Positions 43,593 to 53,218 of a stretch of 64,000 nt of DNA are shown here, piece after piece. Position 1 is the stretch's first letter, and each line of letters starts with the position of its first letter. Below the pieces are notes generated by a model, which saw only the letters and a program-made list of their open reading frames with translations, made no database searches and was not told the DNA's origin. The translations under genes were made by a program, and so were the position numbers. The stretch spans positions 992,001 through 1,056,000 of the forward strand of contig NZ_CP052757.1 in NCBI RefSeq assembly GCF_009708005.2, in the 5' to 3' direction. The DNA comes from Cellulosimicrobium protaetiae. Its GTDB lineage: Bacteria > Actinomycetota > Actinomycetes > Actinomycetales > Cellulomonadaceae.

Positions 43593-45782
43593 TCAGCGGG
43601 GGTGGACGCGGACCTCGGCCGCCTTGACGACGAACCAGACGCGCTCGCCCGGGACCAGGCGCAGCTCGGCGACGGCTCGCGGCGTGAGGTCCGCAGCCAG
43701 GTGCGGGGCGTCGTGCCCGACGACGGTCGTCGCCCCCGCGGCCGGGTCGCCCGTGCCCTCGCCGGTCACGCGCCCCCACACGCGCAGCAGCGGACCGTGC
43801 GGCTCGACGCTCGTGACGACCACCCGGTACGCGTTGCGGGGACTGCCCTCGGGCGTCGCCCGGTGGACGGCGACCGTGCGCGGCTCGAACACCGCGACGG
43901 CCCCGTCCCCGGCGGCGAGCGGCTCGTCCGCCGTCCCGCGCACACGGACCTGCGTGCCGTCGACGGCGAGGGTCGCCTCGCGTGCGGCGGCCTCCTCGTC
44001 CGGTCCCGCCTCGGTCGGGACGAGAGCCGCGTCCGCCCCGCCGGAGCCCTGCCTGCCCGGCCCCGTCCCGAGGCTCCCCACCGTGACGGGCTCCGGCACG
44101 GCGACGTGCACGACGCTCCCCGCGAGCAGGTTGACGCCCGCGAGGCGGGCCGCGAACCGGGACCGCGGGCGCGTGAGGACCCGGTCCACCGGGCCGTCCT
44201 CGACGACGCGGCCGTCCTCCAGCACGACGACGCGGTCCGCCAGCAGCAGCACGTCGAGCAGGTCGTGGGTCACCAGGAGCGTCGTGCGGGGTCGGTCGCG
44301 CTGCGCGTGGTGCAGCACCGACCGCACGTGCTGCGCGACGCCGACGTCGAGCGAGGCGAGCGGCTCGTCGAGCAGGAGCACGCGCGGGTCGGTGACGAGC
44401 GCCCGGGCGATCGCGACGCGCTGCGCCTGCCCGCCGGAGAGGTCGGTCGAGCGCCGGGTCGCGAGGTCGGCGGCGCCGACGTGCCCCAGCGCGGCCCGGG
44501 CCTCGCGCCGGGCGCGGGCGCGCGGCACGCCCCGTGCCCGGGGGCCGAACGCGACGTTGTCCTCGACCGACAGGTTCTCGAACAGCAGCGGCCGCTGGCT
44601 CAGCCACGCGAGCCGGCGACGGCGCGGCGCGACCCGCGTGACGTCGTCGTCCCCGACGGCGACCCGGGCGTCGTGCGCGTCGCCGGGTGGGAGGAGGCCT
44701 GCGACGACCTGCACGAGCGTCGACTTGCCCGCGCCGTTCGCACCGAGCACCGCGACGACCTCGCCCGGCGCGAGGGTGAGGTCGACGTCGAGCCCGCGCT
44801 CCGGCACGAGGGCACGCACGGCGAGTGCGGCGGGGGCTGCATCGTCGCGCGGCGCCGGCGCCGCGGCGGGTGCCGGAGCGCTCGCGGGCGAGACGTCCTC
44901 CCGGACGACCGGGCCGGCGTCGGGCAGGGTGCCCGCCGCGCGGGCCCCGCGGGCGCCTCGCCGCGGGCGGGCCGTCCGGGCGTCCGGGCCGCCGAGCACG
45001 CGCGGACCGTGGACGGCCGCCGTGATGAGCACCGCGACGACGACGAGCACGAACGAGAGCGCGACGGCGGCGTCCGGGTCGGCGCTGCGCTGGAGGTAGA
45101 TCTCGAGCGGCAGGGTCTGCGTGACGCCCTGGAGCGCGCCCGCGAAGGTGATGGTCGCGCCGAACTCCCCGAGCGCCCGCGCGAACGCGAGCACCGCGCC
45201 CGACAGCAGCCCCGGCAGGACGCGGGGGAGCGTGACGCGGCGCAGCACCGTCGTCGGGCGGGCGCCGAGCGTCGCGGCGACGTCCTCGAGGCGCGTGTCC
45301 TGCGTGCGCAGCGCGCCCTCGAGGCTCAGCACGAGGAACGGCAGCGCCACGAACGTCTGGGCCAGGACCACGGCCGTCGTGGTGAACGCGATCTCGATCC
45401 CCAGCACCTCGAGGTGCTGGCCGATCAGCCCGCGGCGCCCGAACGTGTGGAGCAGCGCGATGCCGCCGACCACGGGCGGCAGGACGAGCGGCAGCAGCAC
45501 GAGGGCGCGCGCGACGCGCTGCCCGGGGAACGTCGTGCGCGCGAGGACGAGCGCCATGGGCGTGCCGAGCAGCACGCAGCACAGCGTCGCGACGAGCGCG
45601 GTGCGCAGGGACAGGCCGAGCGCGTCGAGCGCGGCCGGGGACGTCACGAGGGCCCAGAAGCCGCCGGTCCCGTCCGGCCCCGGCGCCAGCTCGACGCGCG
45701 CGACCATCGCCACCACGGGGACGACGACGAACAGCGCGCCGAGCAGCGCGGGGACGAGGACCCAGCGCGGGAGCCCGCGCAT
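43593..45782 (-). CDS. Fused molybdate ABC transporter permease/ATPase (ModBC)
   Basis: 729 residues. Residues 1-260 are ModB: several membrane helices and the EAA loop [21 protein letters not shown] Pro/Ala linker of about 55 residues follows. Residues 320-530 are ModC with Walker [10 protein letters not shown] (347-355), [15 protein letters not shown] and [11 protein letters not shown]. The last 80 residues resemble a TOBE domain (ALVPTE..., [19 protein letters not shown]). Normally these are separate proteins. It imports molybdate bound by ModA, encoded 25 bases upstream. Confidence 0.92.
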   Translation of the reverse strand: MRGLPRWVLVPALLGALFVVVPVVAMVARVELAPGPDGTGGFWALVTSPAALDALGLSLRTALVATLCCVLLGTPMALVLARTTFPGQRVARALVLLPLVLPPVVGGIALLHTFGRRGLIGQHLEVLGIEIAFTTTAVVLAQTFVALPFLVLSLEGALRTQDTRLEDVAATLGARPTTVLRRVTLPRVLPGLLSGAVLAFARALGEFGATITFAGALQGVTQTLPLEIYLQRSADPDAAVALSFVLVVVAVLITAAVHGPRVLGGPDARTARPRRGARGARAAGTLPDAGPVVREDVSPASAPAPAAAPAPRDDAAPAALAVRALVPERGLDVDLTLAPGEVVAVLGANGAGKSTLVQVVAGLLPPGDAHDARVAVGDDDVTRVAPRRRRLAWLSQRPLLFENLSVEDNVAFGPRARGVPRARARREARAALGHVGAADLATRRSTDLSGGQAQRVAIARALVTDPRVLLLDEPLASLDVGVAQHVRSVLHHAQRDRPRTTLLVTHDLLDVLLLADRVVVLEDGRVVEDGPVDRVLTRPRSRFAARLAGVNLLAGSVVHVAVPEPVTVGSLGTGPGRQGSGGADAALVPTEAGPDEEAAAREATLAVDGTQVRVRGTADEPLAAGDGAVAVFEPRTVAVHRATPEGSPRNAYRVVVTSVEPHGPLLRVWGRVTGEGTGDPAAGATTVVGHDAPHLAADLTPRAVAELRLVPGERVWFVVKAAEVRVHPR

Positions 45783-45807
45783 CAGGACCTGCGGGGTGGT
45801 GCGGACG

Positions 45808-46701
45808 TCACGGCGTCGCCGCGTCAGGGGCGCCGAAGCCCGCGGCGGCGAGCGCGGCCTGCCCGGCGTCGCCGGTCACGAGGTCGACCCACGCCCGCGC
45901 GAGCGCGACCTGCTCCGGGCCGGCCTCCTCGGCCGCCGCGACGAGCGCGATCGGGTAGACGTTGAGCGCGGCGTCGGTCTCGGGCACGTCGACCACGTCG
46001 ACGGCGTCGCCCGCGAGCGTCGCGTCCGTGACGTACACGAGTCCGGCGTCGGCCTCGCCCGACGTCACCTTGGCGAGCACGTCGGTGACGTTGGCCTCCT
46101 CGCTCACGCGGTGGATCGTGACGCCCGCCGCCTCGGCGACCGTGTCGGTCGCGCCGCCGCACGGGACCTCCGGCGCGCACACGACGACCTTGACGTCGTC
46201 GCGCGCGAGGTCGGCGAACGTCTCGACGCCCGCGGGGTTGCCGGGCGGGGTGACGACCGTCAGCGTGTTCGTCGCGAACGCGACGGGGTCGGACGCGTCG
46301 CCCGCGTCGACGACCCGGGTCATGGTGCGCTCGTCTGCGGACGCGAAGACGTCGGCCGGCGCCCCGGCGAGGATCTGGTCGCCCAGGTCGGACGACCCGG
46401 CGAACGACAGCGCCACGGTCACGCCCTCGTGCTCGGCCTCGAAGTCGCCCGCGAGGTCCGTGAACACGTCGCGGAGCGACGCCGCGGCGAGGACCGTGAG
46501 CGTGCGCTCCTCGGCCGGAGTGCTCGCGGGGTCCGTGGCGCCGTCCGACGACGCGACGTCCTCCCGGGCGCCCCCGCCCGTGCCGCACGCGGCGAGCGCG
46601 GCGACGAGGACCGCCGTCCCGAGCCCGGCGAGGGCTCCTCGGGCGCGGCGGCGGGAGGCGGTCGTGCGGGTGGTCGTGCGGGGGCGTGCGGACGCGCTCA
46701 C
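45808..46701 (-). CDS. modA: Molybdate-binding lipoprotein (ModA)
   Basis: 297 residues. A basic N-terminus and lipobox (AALAAC-GT near residue 40) are followed by a periplasmic-binding fold starting [20 protein letters not shown], with [20 protein letters not shown] and [10 protein letters not shown] as ligand-shell segments typical of ModA. It captures molybdate or tungstate outside the membrane and delivers it to ModBC. The GTG start overlaps the modE-like stop (GTGA). Confidence 0.92.
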   Translation of the reverse strand: MSASARPRTTTRTTASRRRARGALAGLGTAVLVAALAACGTGGGAREDVASSDGATDPASTPAEERTLTVLAAASLRDVFTDLAGDFEAEHEGVTVALSFAGSSDLGDQILAGAPADVFASADERTMTRVVDAGDASDPVAFATNTLTVVTPPGNPAGVETFADLARDDVKVVVCAPEVPCGGATDTVAEAAGVTIHRVSEEANVTDVLAKVTSGEADAGLVYVTDATLAGDAVDVVDVPETDAALNVYPIALVAAAEEAGPEQVALARAWVDLVTGDAGQAALAAAGFGAPDAATP

Positions 46702-47102
46702 GCGGTTCCTCCCGGGGTCTCGACGATGACGGTCGTCGCCTTGACGACCGCGACGGCCAGGCTCCCGGGCTCGAGGCGCAGCTCGCGCACGGCCTCGGTG
46801 CTCATGAGCGAGACCACGCGCTGACCCCCGCAGAGCATCTCGACCTGGGACATGACGGCGTCGCTCACGACGCCCGTCACGATCCCGACGAACCGGTTGC
46901 GCGCCGAGCGCGCCACGCCGGACGGGTCGGGCGTCGGGTGCGACTGGGCGACGGCGAAGCGCGCGAGCTCCGCGCCGTCGACGACCTTGCGCCCGGCGTC
47001 GTCGGCGCTCGCGGCGAGGTCCCCGGCATCGACCCAGCGTCGGACGGTGTCGTCACTCACCCCGAGCAGGCCTGCGGCCTCGCGAATCCGAAAGTGCGGC
47101 AT
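46698..47102 (-). CDS. ModE-like regulator: HTH plus molybdate-binding (Mop/TOBE) domain
   Basis: 134 residues. The N-terminal excisionase/MerR-like helix-turn-helix is FRIREAAGLLGVSDDTVRRW, followed by one Mop domain (RNRFVGIVTGVVSDAVMSQV, TEAVRELRLEPGSLAVAVVK). It likely senses cytoplasmic molybdate and controls the transport operon it heads; it could also act as a molybdate store. The ATG at 47102 gives a standard length. Confidence 0.88.
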   Translation of the reverse strand: MPHFRIREAAGLLGVSDDTVRRWVDAGDLAASADDAGRKVVDGAELARFAVAQSHPTPDPSGVARSARNRFVGIVTGVVSDAVMSQVEMLCGGQRVVSLMSTEAVRELRLEPGSLAVAVVKATTVIVETPGGTA

Positions 47103-47217
47103 GAACGCGACGATAGACCCGCACCTGCGGAGTGTCACGTCGCCGGACCGTGACAAACGACGCAGGCGGCGAGCGGGCGCTCCCCATGTCTCGCCACAGC
47201 GCTCGCTAGGGTGACGC

Positions 47218-48192
47218 ATGGCCCTGCGACGACGCGCCCGTCCCGCCGCCGTCCCCGCGGATCGACGGGGGGCGCTCGCCGTCCTCGCGGCCGCCGTCGT
47301 CGCCCTCACGCTCACCGCGTGCACCGCGGGCGCGGCGCCCGACGACCCGACCACGGCCCCGACGTCGGGCACGCCCACCGACGGGCCGACACCGACGTCC
47401 GAGGTCACGACCCGGGAGACCGCGTCGGAGGGGTTCCCCGGGGTCTACGCGGTCCCGGACGGGCTCTCCGCCGACGACCCACGGCCCGCCGTCCTCGCGT
47501 TCGGCGGGTCGGAGGGCGGGTCGGAGACCGGGCGGATGGTCGCCGAGGCGGTCGCCGGCCTCGGGTACCCCGCGCTCGGCATCGGCTACTTCAAGGGTGT
47601 GGACCAGCCGTCGTCGCTCGAGGAGGTGCCGGCCGAGACGTTCCTCGACGCCCTCGCCTGGCTCCGGGAGCAGCCGGGCGTGGACGGCGACGCCGTCCTC
47701 GCGTTCGGCGTCTCGCGCGGCGGAGAGATGGCGCTGTGGCTCGCGGCGAACCGGCCGGAGCTCGTGCACGGTGCGATCGCCCCGGTCGGCGCCGACGCCG
47801 TGATGTGCGGGTACCCGGACTTCTCGCGCTCTGCCTGGACGCTGGACGGGGAGCCCCTCCCGTGCTCCTCGGACGTGCACGCGCAGACCGCGGCGAGCCC
47901 AGAGGCCCGGATCCCGCTCGAGGGGATCGACGGTCCGGTCGTGCTCGCGTGCGGCACCGAGGACGAGCTCTGGGACTCGTGCGCGTTCCTGCGGCGCGCG
48001 GAGAGCAGTCTCGCGGACCGTGACGCCGGGACGACCGTCGCGATCCGGGGCGACGGAGCGAGCCACTTCGTCGCGACGCCGCCCTGGCTGGACCAGCCCT
48101 GGGGCGACCCCGACACGGAGACGGAGGACCTCGACGTCCGCCGCCAGCTCTGGACGGCCGTCGACGAGGCGCTCGCGTCGCTCGACTCCTGA
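47218..48192 (+). CDS. Lipoprotein alpha/beta hydrolase (acyl-CoA thioester hydrolase-like)
   Basis: 324 residues. The signal ends in the lipobox LTAC-TA (near 35), followed by a Thr/Pro linker. The hydrolase domain has AVLAFGGSEGGSE, the nucleophile in AFGVSRGGEMALWL and the His in GDGASHFVATPP, resembling the BAAT C-terminal family. It has four Cys in the mature part (two in MCGYPD/LPCSSD and two in LACGTE/DSCAFL). Extracytoplasmic; substrate unknown. It sits between mod and nar genes without an obvious link to them. Confidence 0.8.
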   Translation: MALRRRARPAAVPADRRGALAVLAAAVVALTLTACTAGAAPDDPTTAPTSGTPTDGPTPTSEVTTRETASEGFPGVYAVPDGLSADDPRPAVLAFGGSEGGSETGRMVAEAVAGLGYPALGIGYFKGVDQPSSLEEVPAETFLDALAWLREQPGVDGDAVLAFGVSRGGEMALWLAANRPELVHGAIAPVGADAVMCGYPDFSRSAWTLDGEPLPCSSDVHAQTAASPEARIPLEGIDGPVVLACGTEDELWDSCAFLRRAESSLADRDAGTTVAIRGDGASHFVATPPWLDQPWGDPDTETEDLDVRRQLWTAVDEALASLDS

Positions 48193-48356
48193 CCTCGCGC
48201 GCGACGGCCGACCGGCCAGGACGGCTGCTGCGCCACGGTGCGAGCGAGGCGTCCACGGACGCATCGCTCGTCCACGGACGCGGCGCTCGATGTCGGCGCA
48301 GCGCTCGCCTCCGGACGCGACGACGGGCGTCCGGGGCCGTGTGGCACGCTCGGGCC

Positions 48357-48845
48357 GTGAGCGAGACGACGACCCGGGCGGACGTGCGCGTCGCCGTCGA
48401 GGACCCGACGGCCGAGGACGTGCTGGCGCTGCTGCAGGAGCACCTGGACGACATGCACGCGACGTCGCCGCCGGAGAGCGTCCACGCGCTGGACGTGGAG
48501 CGGCTGCGCGCGTCGGACATCACGTTCGTCACCGCGCGCGCCACGGACGGCGGGCTCCTGGGGTGCGGCGCGCTCAAGCAGCACGACGCGACGCTGGGCG
48601 AGCTCAAGTCGATGCGCACGACGGCCGCCGCGCGGGGCCGGGGCGTCGCCGCCACGGTCCTCGCGCACCTGCTCGACGTCGCGCGCGACCGGGGCCTCGA
48701 CCGCGTGAGCCTGGAGACGGGTACGGAGGACTACTTCGCGCCCGCCCGAAGGCTCTACGTCCGCCACGGCTTCGAGCCGTGCGCGCCGTTCGCCGACTAC
48801 ACGGACGACCCGAACAGCGCGTACCTGACGATCGCGCTCGCCTGA
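48357..48845 (+). CDS. GNAT-family N-acetyltransferase
   Basis: 162 residues. The acetyl-CoA loop is RTTAAARGRGVAATVLAHLL (R/Q-x-x-G-x-A type), preceded by the strand GCGALKQHDATLGELKSM and followed by SLETGTEDYFAPARRLYVRHGF. Likely acetylates a small amine or protein terminus; substrate unknown. GTG start at 48357, six codons inside a longer possible reading. Confidence 0.87.
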   Translation: MSETTTRADVRVAVEDPTAEDVLALLQEHLDDMHATSPPESVHALDVERLRASDITFVTARATDGGLLGCGALKQHDATLGELKSMRTTAAARGRGVAATVLAHLLDVARDRGLDRVSLETGTEDYFAPARRLYVRHGFEPCAPFADYTDDPNSAYLTIALA

Positions 48846-48867
48846 CGGGGCTGCGCCCGTCTCCCGC

Positions 48868-48936
48868 CGAGGTAGAACGTCCGGTCGCGGGATAGAGCTC
48901 GTCGCGTTCTACGTCGCGACCGGAGGCTCTACCTCG
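48868..48936. repeat. Small relative of the dispersed repeat element
   Basis: It begins CGAGGTAGAACGTCCGGTCGCG, partly matching the 21-bp unit, and ends with the inverted TCTACCTCG. Two 9-bp arm pairs (48868-48876 with 48928-48936; 48881-48889 with 48915-48923) fold it into an interrupted hairpin. The 310-base core of the full copies is absent. Confidence 0.6.
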
Positions 48937-48962
48937 CGACGGCGAGGTCGGCACCCCGACAG

Positions 48963-49000
48963 ACAGGACCCCGTGACCGGTACCGGTCACGGGGTCCTGT
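48963..49000. terminator. 38-bp perfect palindrome, probable bidirectional terminator
   Basis: Every base from 48963 to 49000 is symmetric about GGTACC, giving 19-bp arms without a spacer. It lies between the convergent GNAT and DoxX genes. Confidence 0.75.
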
Positions 49001-49036
49001 TCGTCGGGTCAGGGTGGGCGTGGGAGCGCCGAGGTG

Positions 49037-49603
49037 TCATGCGTCGAGCTTGAGCCGGGCACCGAGGGCGACCGCGGCGACGACGGCCGCGCCGGTGACG
49101 AGCACGACGTCCTTGAGGACGTACTGGCCCAGGAGGGTCACGCCGTCGCCGAAGAGCTCGTCGGCGAACAGCACGATCGGCGACAGGATGCCGGCCATCG
49201 CGACGGCGAGCGCGACCAGCCCGGTGCGCAGCAGCCTGCCCGTGATGAGGGTCAGGCCGATGAACGTCTCGAGGACCGCGGTGAAGATCACCGCCGCCGT
49301 CCCGCCGACGAGGCCGAACGTGAGCGTCTCGACGGTCCGTGCCGCGATCGACTCCGCCGGGCTCGCACCGGGGAAGAACTTCAGGACGCCGAACCCGAGG
49401 AACACGAGCCCGAGGGCGACGCGCAGCGCGGGGACGGACCAGCGGGTGAGGAACCGCGCGGTCGCGGTGACGGCCGTGTCGACGTGACCGGTCAGACGCT
49501 CGGTCAGGACGGCGACGCGGCGCGGGGCAGGGGGCGTGGTCGACGACGCGGACGGGCGGACGGCGCGGGGACGGCCGGCGGTCGTCGGGGCGGTGGTGGA
49601 CAT
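49037..49603 (-). CDS. DoxX-family membrane protein
   Basis: 188 residues. After a 50-residue charged cytoplasmic start, four hydrophobic helices appear, the first with VALGLVFLGFGVLKFFPGAS (the GxxKF motif of DoxX). Also FTAVLETFIGLTLITGR and ADELFGDGVTLLGQYVLKDV. The ending LGARLKLDA is typical. Possibly a quinone- or redox-linked membrane protein. Downstream of narI on the same strand but 196 bases away, with its own upstream repeats. Confidence 0.85.
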   Translation of the reverse strand: MSTTAPTTAGRPRAVRPSASSTTPPAPRRVAVLTERLTGHVDTAVTATARFLTRWSVPALRVALGLVFLGFGVLKFFPGASPAESIAARTVETLTFGLVGGTAAVIFTAVLETFIGLTLITGRLLRTGLVALAVAMAGILSPIVLFADELFGDGVTLLGQYVLKDVVLVTGAAVVAAVALGARLKLDA

Positions 49604-49700
49604 GCTCGAACCTCTTCCGGGTGACGGTCACGGTCGGGGTGACCGCCCCTGGAAGGAGGGGGCGTCGGGGCGTTCCGTGGTCGCCGCGGCGCCCTTTTCA

Positions 49701-49729
49701 CCCGGTGGTGCCCGGTGGTGCCCGGTGGG
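49701..49729. repeat. Three direct 10-bp repeats upstream of the DoxX gene
   Basis: CCCGGTGGTG occurs at 49701 and 49711, followed by CCCGGTGGG at 49721, about 100 bases before the DoxX start and 70 bases after the narI stop. Possible regulator sites. Confidence 0.5.
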
Positions 49730-49799
49730 TGCTCGGGGCGCCGGGGTGATTTCTGGGCGCTGACCTGGTACTCCGCGGGCGCGGCGGGGTTGCCCGGGA

Positions 49800-50558
49800 T
49801 CATCGCCCGCGCGGGCGCTCCGAGGGGTCCCAGCCGGGCCGCGGGGCGCGCGCGGCGACCGAGGCCTCGCGCGACCGGTACACGACGTACGGGCGGAACA
49901 GGTACGGCGCGGGCGCGGAGAACGCGTGCACGAGCCGCGTGAACGGCCACAGGATGAACAGCAGGTTGGCGGCGACGATGTGGAGCTGGAACGCCGCGGG
50001 CACGCCCTCCATGAGCGCGGGCTGCGGCTGGAGGTACCAGAGCGAGCGGAACCAGGGGGAGATCGTCTCCCGGTAGTCGTACCCGTGGCCGCCGGCGAGG
50101 AGCTGCGTCTGCACGGTCGCCCACGACCCGAGCAGGATCGACGCCGCGAGGAACACGTACATGGTCTTGTCCATGCGCGTCGTCGCGCGGAAGACGGGTC
50201 CCGTGGTGCGGCGTCGGTAGATGAGGATGAGCAGCCCGGCGACGAGCGCGACCGCCGCGATCGACCCCATGTACGTGGCGACGAAGTGGTAGGCGACCTC
50301 CTTGATGCCCACCGCCTCCGTCCACGACTTGGGGATGACCAGCCCCATGAGGTGCCCGAGGATCACGAACAGCAGCCCGAAGTGGAACAGCGGCGAGCCG
50401 AGCCGCAGCAGCCGCTTCTCGTAGAGCTCGCTCGACCGCGTGGTCCAGCCGAACTTGTCGTACCGGTACCGCCAGATCGACCCCACGACGAACACCGCGA
50501 ACGTCACGTACGGGAACACGACCCACAGCAGGATCTCGCCCGTGCTCACCCCGCTCAT
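49800..50558 (-). CDS. narI: Respiratory nitrate reductase gamma subunit
   Basis: 252 residues with five membrane helices. This cytochrome b subunit oxidises menaquinol and passes electrons to NarH. Heme-ligand His are in PLFHFGLLFVILGHLMGLV and in FQLHIVAANLLFILWPFTRLVHAF. The ATG overlaps the narJ stop (ATGA). Last gene of the narGHJI operon. Confidence 0.95.
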   Translation of the reverse strand: MSGVSTGEILLWVVFPYVTFAVFVVGSIWRYRYDKFGWTTRSSELYEKRLLRLGSPLFHFGLLFVILGHLMGLVIPKSWTEAVGIKEVAYHFVATYMGSIAAVALVAGLLILIYRRRTTGPVFRATTRMDKTMYVFLAASILLGSWATVQTQLLAGGHGYDYRETISPWFRSLWYLQPQPALMEGVPAAFQLHIVAANLLFILWPFTRLVHAFSAPAPYLFRPYVVYRSREASVAARAPRPGWDPSERPRGR

Positions 50559-51310
50559 CGCACCGCACCTCCGGTTCGGTCGGCCCCGGCACCGTACGGC
50601 TCCAGCGCGAACGGCTCCATCCCCACGAGCTCGGCGGGCGGTCCCGCCGTCACGAGCTCGACGTACCGCTGCTGCGTCCGCTCGTCGAGCGGCGGCAGCG
50701 TGAGGCACACCGCCTCGACCAGGCCGGTCCACGGGCTCGCCATGCTCTCCAGCGCGGTCCGCAGCACCTCGATCCCGTCGCGGTGCGAGGCGAGCAGCCC
50801 CGCCGCGATCGTCGCGTCGTCGCCCTGCGTGCGGGCCGAGAACTCGAGCACGGTCGGCAGGTAGTCCGGCAGCTCCGAGCCCGTGACCTCCCAGCCCGCG
50901 GCCCGGTACGCCTCGACGAACGCGACGAGCGCGGTCCCGCGCCGCCGGGTGTCACCCGCGGCGTAGTACGACAGGTACATCGCGCACTTGCGCTTGAGGT
51001 CGAACGTCGCGACGTAGCGCGACTGGAGGTCGCGCAGGTCCTGCGGGTCCGCGCACGCCTGCAGCACCCCGCAGAACGCGTCGAGGCGCTCGCGGACGGG
51101 CGGGGGCAGTCCCGGCGTCGACGCCCGGACGGCGTCGGCCGCGTCGAGCAGGTCCGCGTCGGGGTAGGCGAGCAGGACGGACGCCGCCATGTGGGTCGTG
51201 CGTCGCTGGGTGCCCGACGCCGCGACGGGAGCCAGGTGGTCGGGCTGCGGCCCGCGGGGGCGCGCCCCGGGACGCAGAGCCGGGGTCGGGAGCAGCGAGC
51301 GCGTCCTCAT
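50555..51310 (-). CDS. narJ: Nitrate reductase assembly chaperone
   Basis: 251 residues from the ATG that overlaps the narH stop (ATGA at 51310-51307); an internal ATG at 51190 would remove 40 nonconserved residues. The NarJ/TorD-like helical fold has ASVLLAYPDADLLDAAD, SRYVATFDLKRKCAMYLSYY and the conserved SELPDYLPTVLEF. It binds the NarG N-terminus and assists cofactor insertion before membrane attachment; it is not part of the final enzyme. Confidence 0.93.
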   Translation of the reverse strand: MRTRSLLPTPALRPGARPRGPQPDHLAPVAASGTQRRTTHMAASVLLAYPDADLLDAADAVRASTPGLPPPVRERLDAFCGVLQACADPQDLRDLQSRYVATFDLKRKCAMYLSYYAAGDTRRRGTALVAFVEAYRAAGWEVTGSELPDYLPTVLEFSARTQGDDATIAAGLLASHRDGIEVLRTALESMASPWTGLVEAVCLTLPPLDERTQQRYVELVTAGPPAELVGMEPFALEPYGAGADRTGGAVR

Positions 51311-53145
51311 CGGGTGCCCCCGTCGGGTTCGACGCCGGGACCGGGCCCCGGTGCGGGTCCACCGGTCGGGCGCTCGGGACCGGGGATCGTGTCGTGCCGC
51401 GCGTCCTGCCGGCCGCCGGGCAGCGAGCCGGGGGCGCCGGGCGTGACACCGCCCGTCCCCGTGCCCGCGCCGGTGCCTCCGGTCGTCGCGTCCTCGCCGG
51501 GTGGGAAGAGCCCCGGCGGGCGGCCGTTGCCGTCCCAGTTGAGGAGGTTCACGCGTCCCGGTGTCGAGGGTCCGTACGCGGAGTCCGCCGTCTGGCGGGA
51601 CTGGAGCACGTGGAAGTTCTCGACGGCGACGGGCACCGGGCTCCCGGACGTCTCGCCGAACGGCCCGCCGCCGGTGAGGCCCATGCCGCCCATGCCGGGG
51701 CCGCCGTCGAAGTCGAGGGAGCAGGACAGCTCGTCGAGCTCGCGGGCGATCTCGGTGTGGGCGGTGGGGATGACGTACCGGTCTTCGTACTTGGCGATGG
51801 CCAGGAGGCGGTACATGTCCTGGACCTGGGTGCCGGTCATGCCGACGGCGGCCGCGGTCTGTTCGTCGGCGTCGCGGCCGAGGTTGATGTCGCGCATGTA
51901 GGAGCGCATGGCGGCGAGGCGGCGTAGGACGCGTTCGACGGGGGCGGTGTCGCCCGCGGTGAACAGTCCGGCGAGGTACTCCAGGGGGATGCGCAGCTGG
52001 GAGATGGCGGCGAACAGGGTGCGTCCGTCCTCGCCGTCGTTGCCGGAGGCGGTGACGACGTCGACGACGGGGGACAGGGGTGGGATGTACCAGACCATGG
52101 GCAGGGTGCGGTACTCGGGGTGCAGCGGCAGGGCGATCTCGTACCGGCTGATGAGGTCCCAGATGGGGGAGTTCTGGGCGGCGGTGATCCAGTCCTCGGG
52201 GATGCCCTCGGCGCGGGCGGCGGCGATCACTTCGGGGTCGTTCGGGTCGAGGAAGACGGCGCGCTGGGAGGCGAGGAGGTCGTGCTCGTCCTCGACCGCG
52301 GCGGCCTCGGTCACGCGGTCGGCGTCGTACAGGACCAGGCCGAGGTAGCGCAGGCGTCCGACGCACGTCTCGGAGCACACGGTGGGCAGGCCGACCTCGA
52401 GGCGGGGGTAGCACAGGGTGCACTTCTCGGCCTTGCCGGTCTTGTGGTTGAAGTAGACCTTCTTGTAGGGGCAGCCGGTGACGCACATGCGCCAACCCCG
52501 GCAGGCGTCCTGGTCCACCAGGACGATGCCGTCCTCGGCCCGCTTGTACATGGCCCCGGACGGGCAGGACGCGACGCAGGCGGGGTTGAGGCAGTGCTCG
52601 CAGATGCGGGGCAGGTAGAACATGAACGTCTTGTCGAGCTCGGTCGCGACGTGCTCGGACATGTGTTGCAGGATCGGGTCCTGGTCCATGGTCGCGGTGG
52701 ACCCGGCGAGGTCGTCGTCCCAGTTCGCCGACCAGGAGATGTTCATGTCCTTGCCCGTGAGCAGCGACTTCGGCCGCGCGACGGGGGTGTGCGCTCCTTG
52801 GGGGGCGGACAGGAGCATGTCGTACTCGTAGGTCCAGGGTTCGTAGTAGTCGTGGATCGAGGGCAGGACGGGGTTGGAGAAGATCGTGGCGAGCTTCTTG
52901 AGCCGGCCGCCGGCGCGGAGCTTGAGCTTGCCCTTCTTGGTGCGGACCCAGCCGCCCTGCCAGCGGTCCTGGTCCTGGTAGGTGCGGGGGTAGCCCAGGC
53001 CGGGGCGGGTCTCGACGTTGTTGAACCACACGTACTCGACCCCGGTGCGGTTGGTCCAGGCCTGCTTGCACGTGACCGAGCACGTGTGACACCCGATGCA
53101 CTTGTCCAGGTTCATCACCATCGACATCTGCGCCATCACCCGCAC
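51307..53145 (-). CDS. narH: Respiratory nitrate reductase beta subunit
   Basis: 612 residues. It carries four iron-sulfur clusters between NarG and NarI. Cys groups are CIGCHTCSVTC, CEHCLNPACVASCPSG, CRGWRMCVTGCPYKK and the KCTLCYPR...CSETCVGR segment; the Trp in CRGWRMC marks the 3Fe-4S site. The start GTG (VRVMAQMSMVMNLD) has AGGGGG upstream and gives the family's usual N-terminus. The last 70 or so residues are a Gly/Pro/Thr tail beyond the common NarH end. Confidence 0.95.
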   Translation of the reverse strand: MRVMAQMSMVMNLDKCIGCHTCSVTCKQAWTNRTGVEYVWFNNVETRPGLGYPRTYQDQDRWQGGWVRTKKGKLKLRAGGRLKKLATIFSNPVLPSIHDYYEPWTYEYDMLLSAPQGAHTPVARPKSLLTGKDMNISWSANWDDDLAGSTATMDQDPILQHMSEHVATELDKTFMFYLPRICEHCLNPACVASCPSGAMYKRAEDGIVLVDQDACRGWRMCVTGCPYKKVYFNHKTGKAEKCTLCYPRLEVGLPTVCSETCVGRLRYLGLVLYDADRVTEAAAVEDEHDLLASQRAVFLDPNDPEVIAAARAEGIPEDWITAAQNSPIWDLISRYEIALPLHPEYRTLPMVWYIPPLSPVVDVVTASGNDGEDGRTLFAAISQLRIPLEYLAGLFTAGDTAPVERVLRRLAAMRSYMRDINLGRDADEQTAAAVGMTGTQVQDMYRLLAIAKYEDRYVIPTAHTEIARELDELSCSLDFDGGPGMGGMGLTGGGPFGETSGSPVPVAVENFHVLQSRQTADSAYGPSTPGRVNLLNWDGNGRPPGLFPPGEDATTGGTGAGTGTGGVTPGAPGSLPGGRQDARHDTIPGPERPTGGPAPGPGPGVEPDGGTR

Positions 53146-53218
53146 GACGCCACCCCCTCCCGTGCCGACGACACCCTGCCCGCGGCCTGGCCCCGCGCTG
53201 TTCCGGTCCTGGTGAGTG

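Noticed and set aside
43593-45782. Sequencing error joining modB and modC
   Set aside because: The linker is in frame, has ordinary composition for this genome and no frameshift signature; treated as a real fusion pending comparison.
49035-49624. Plus-strand frame over the DoxX gene
   Set aside because: The minus-strand protein has four membrane helices and the DoxX GxxKF motif; the plus frame is a charged shadow.
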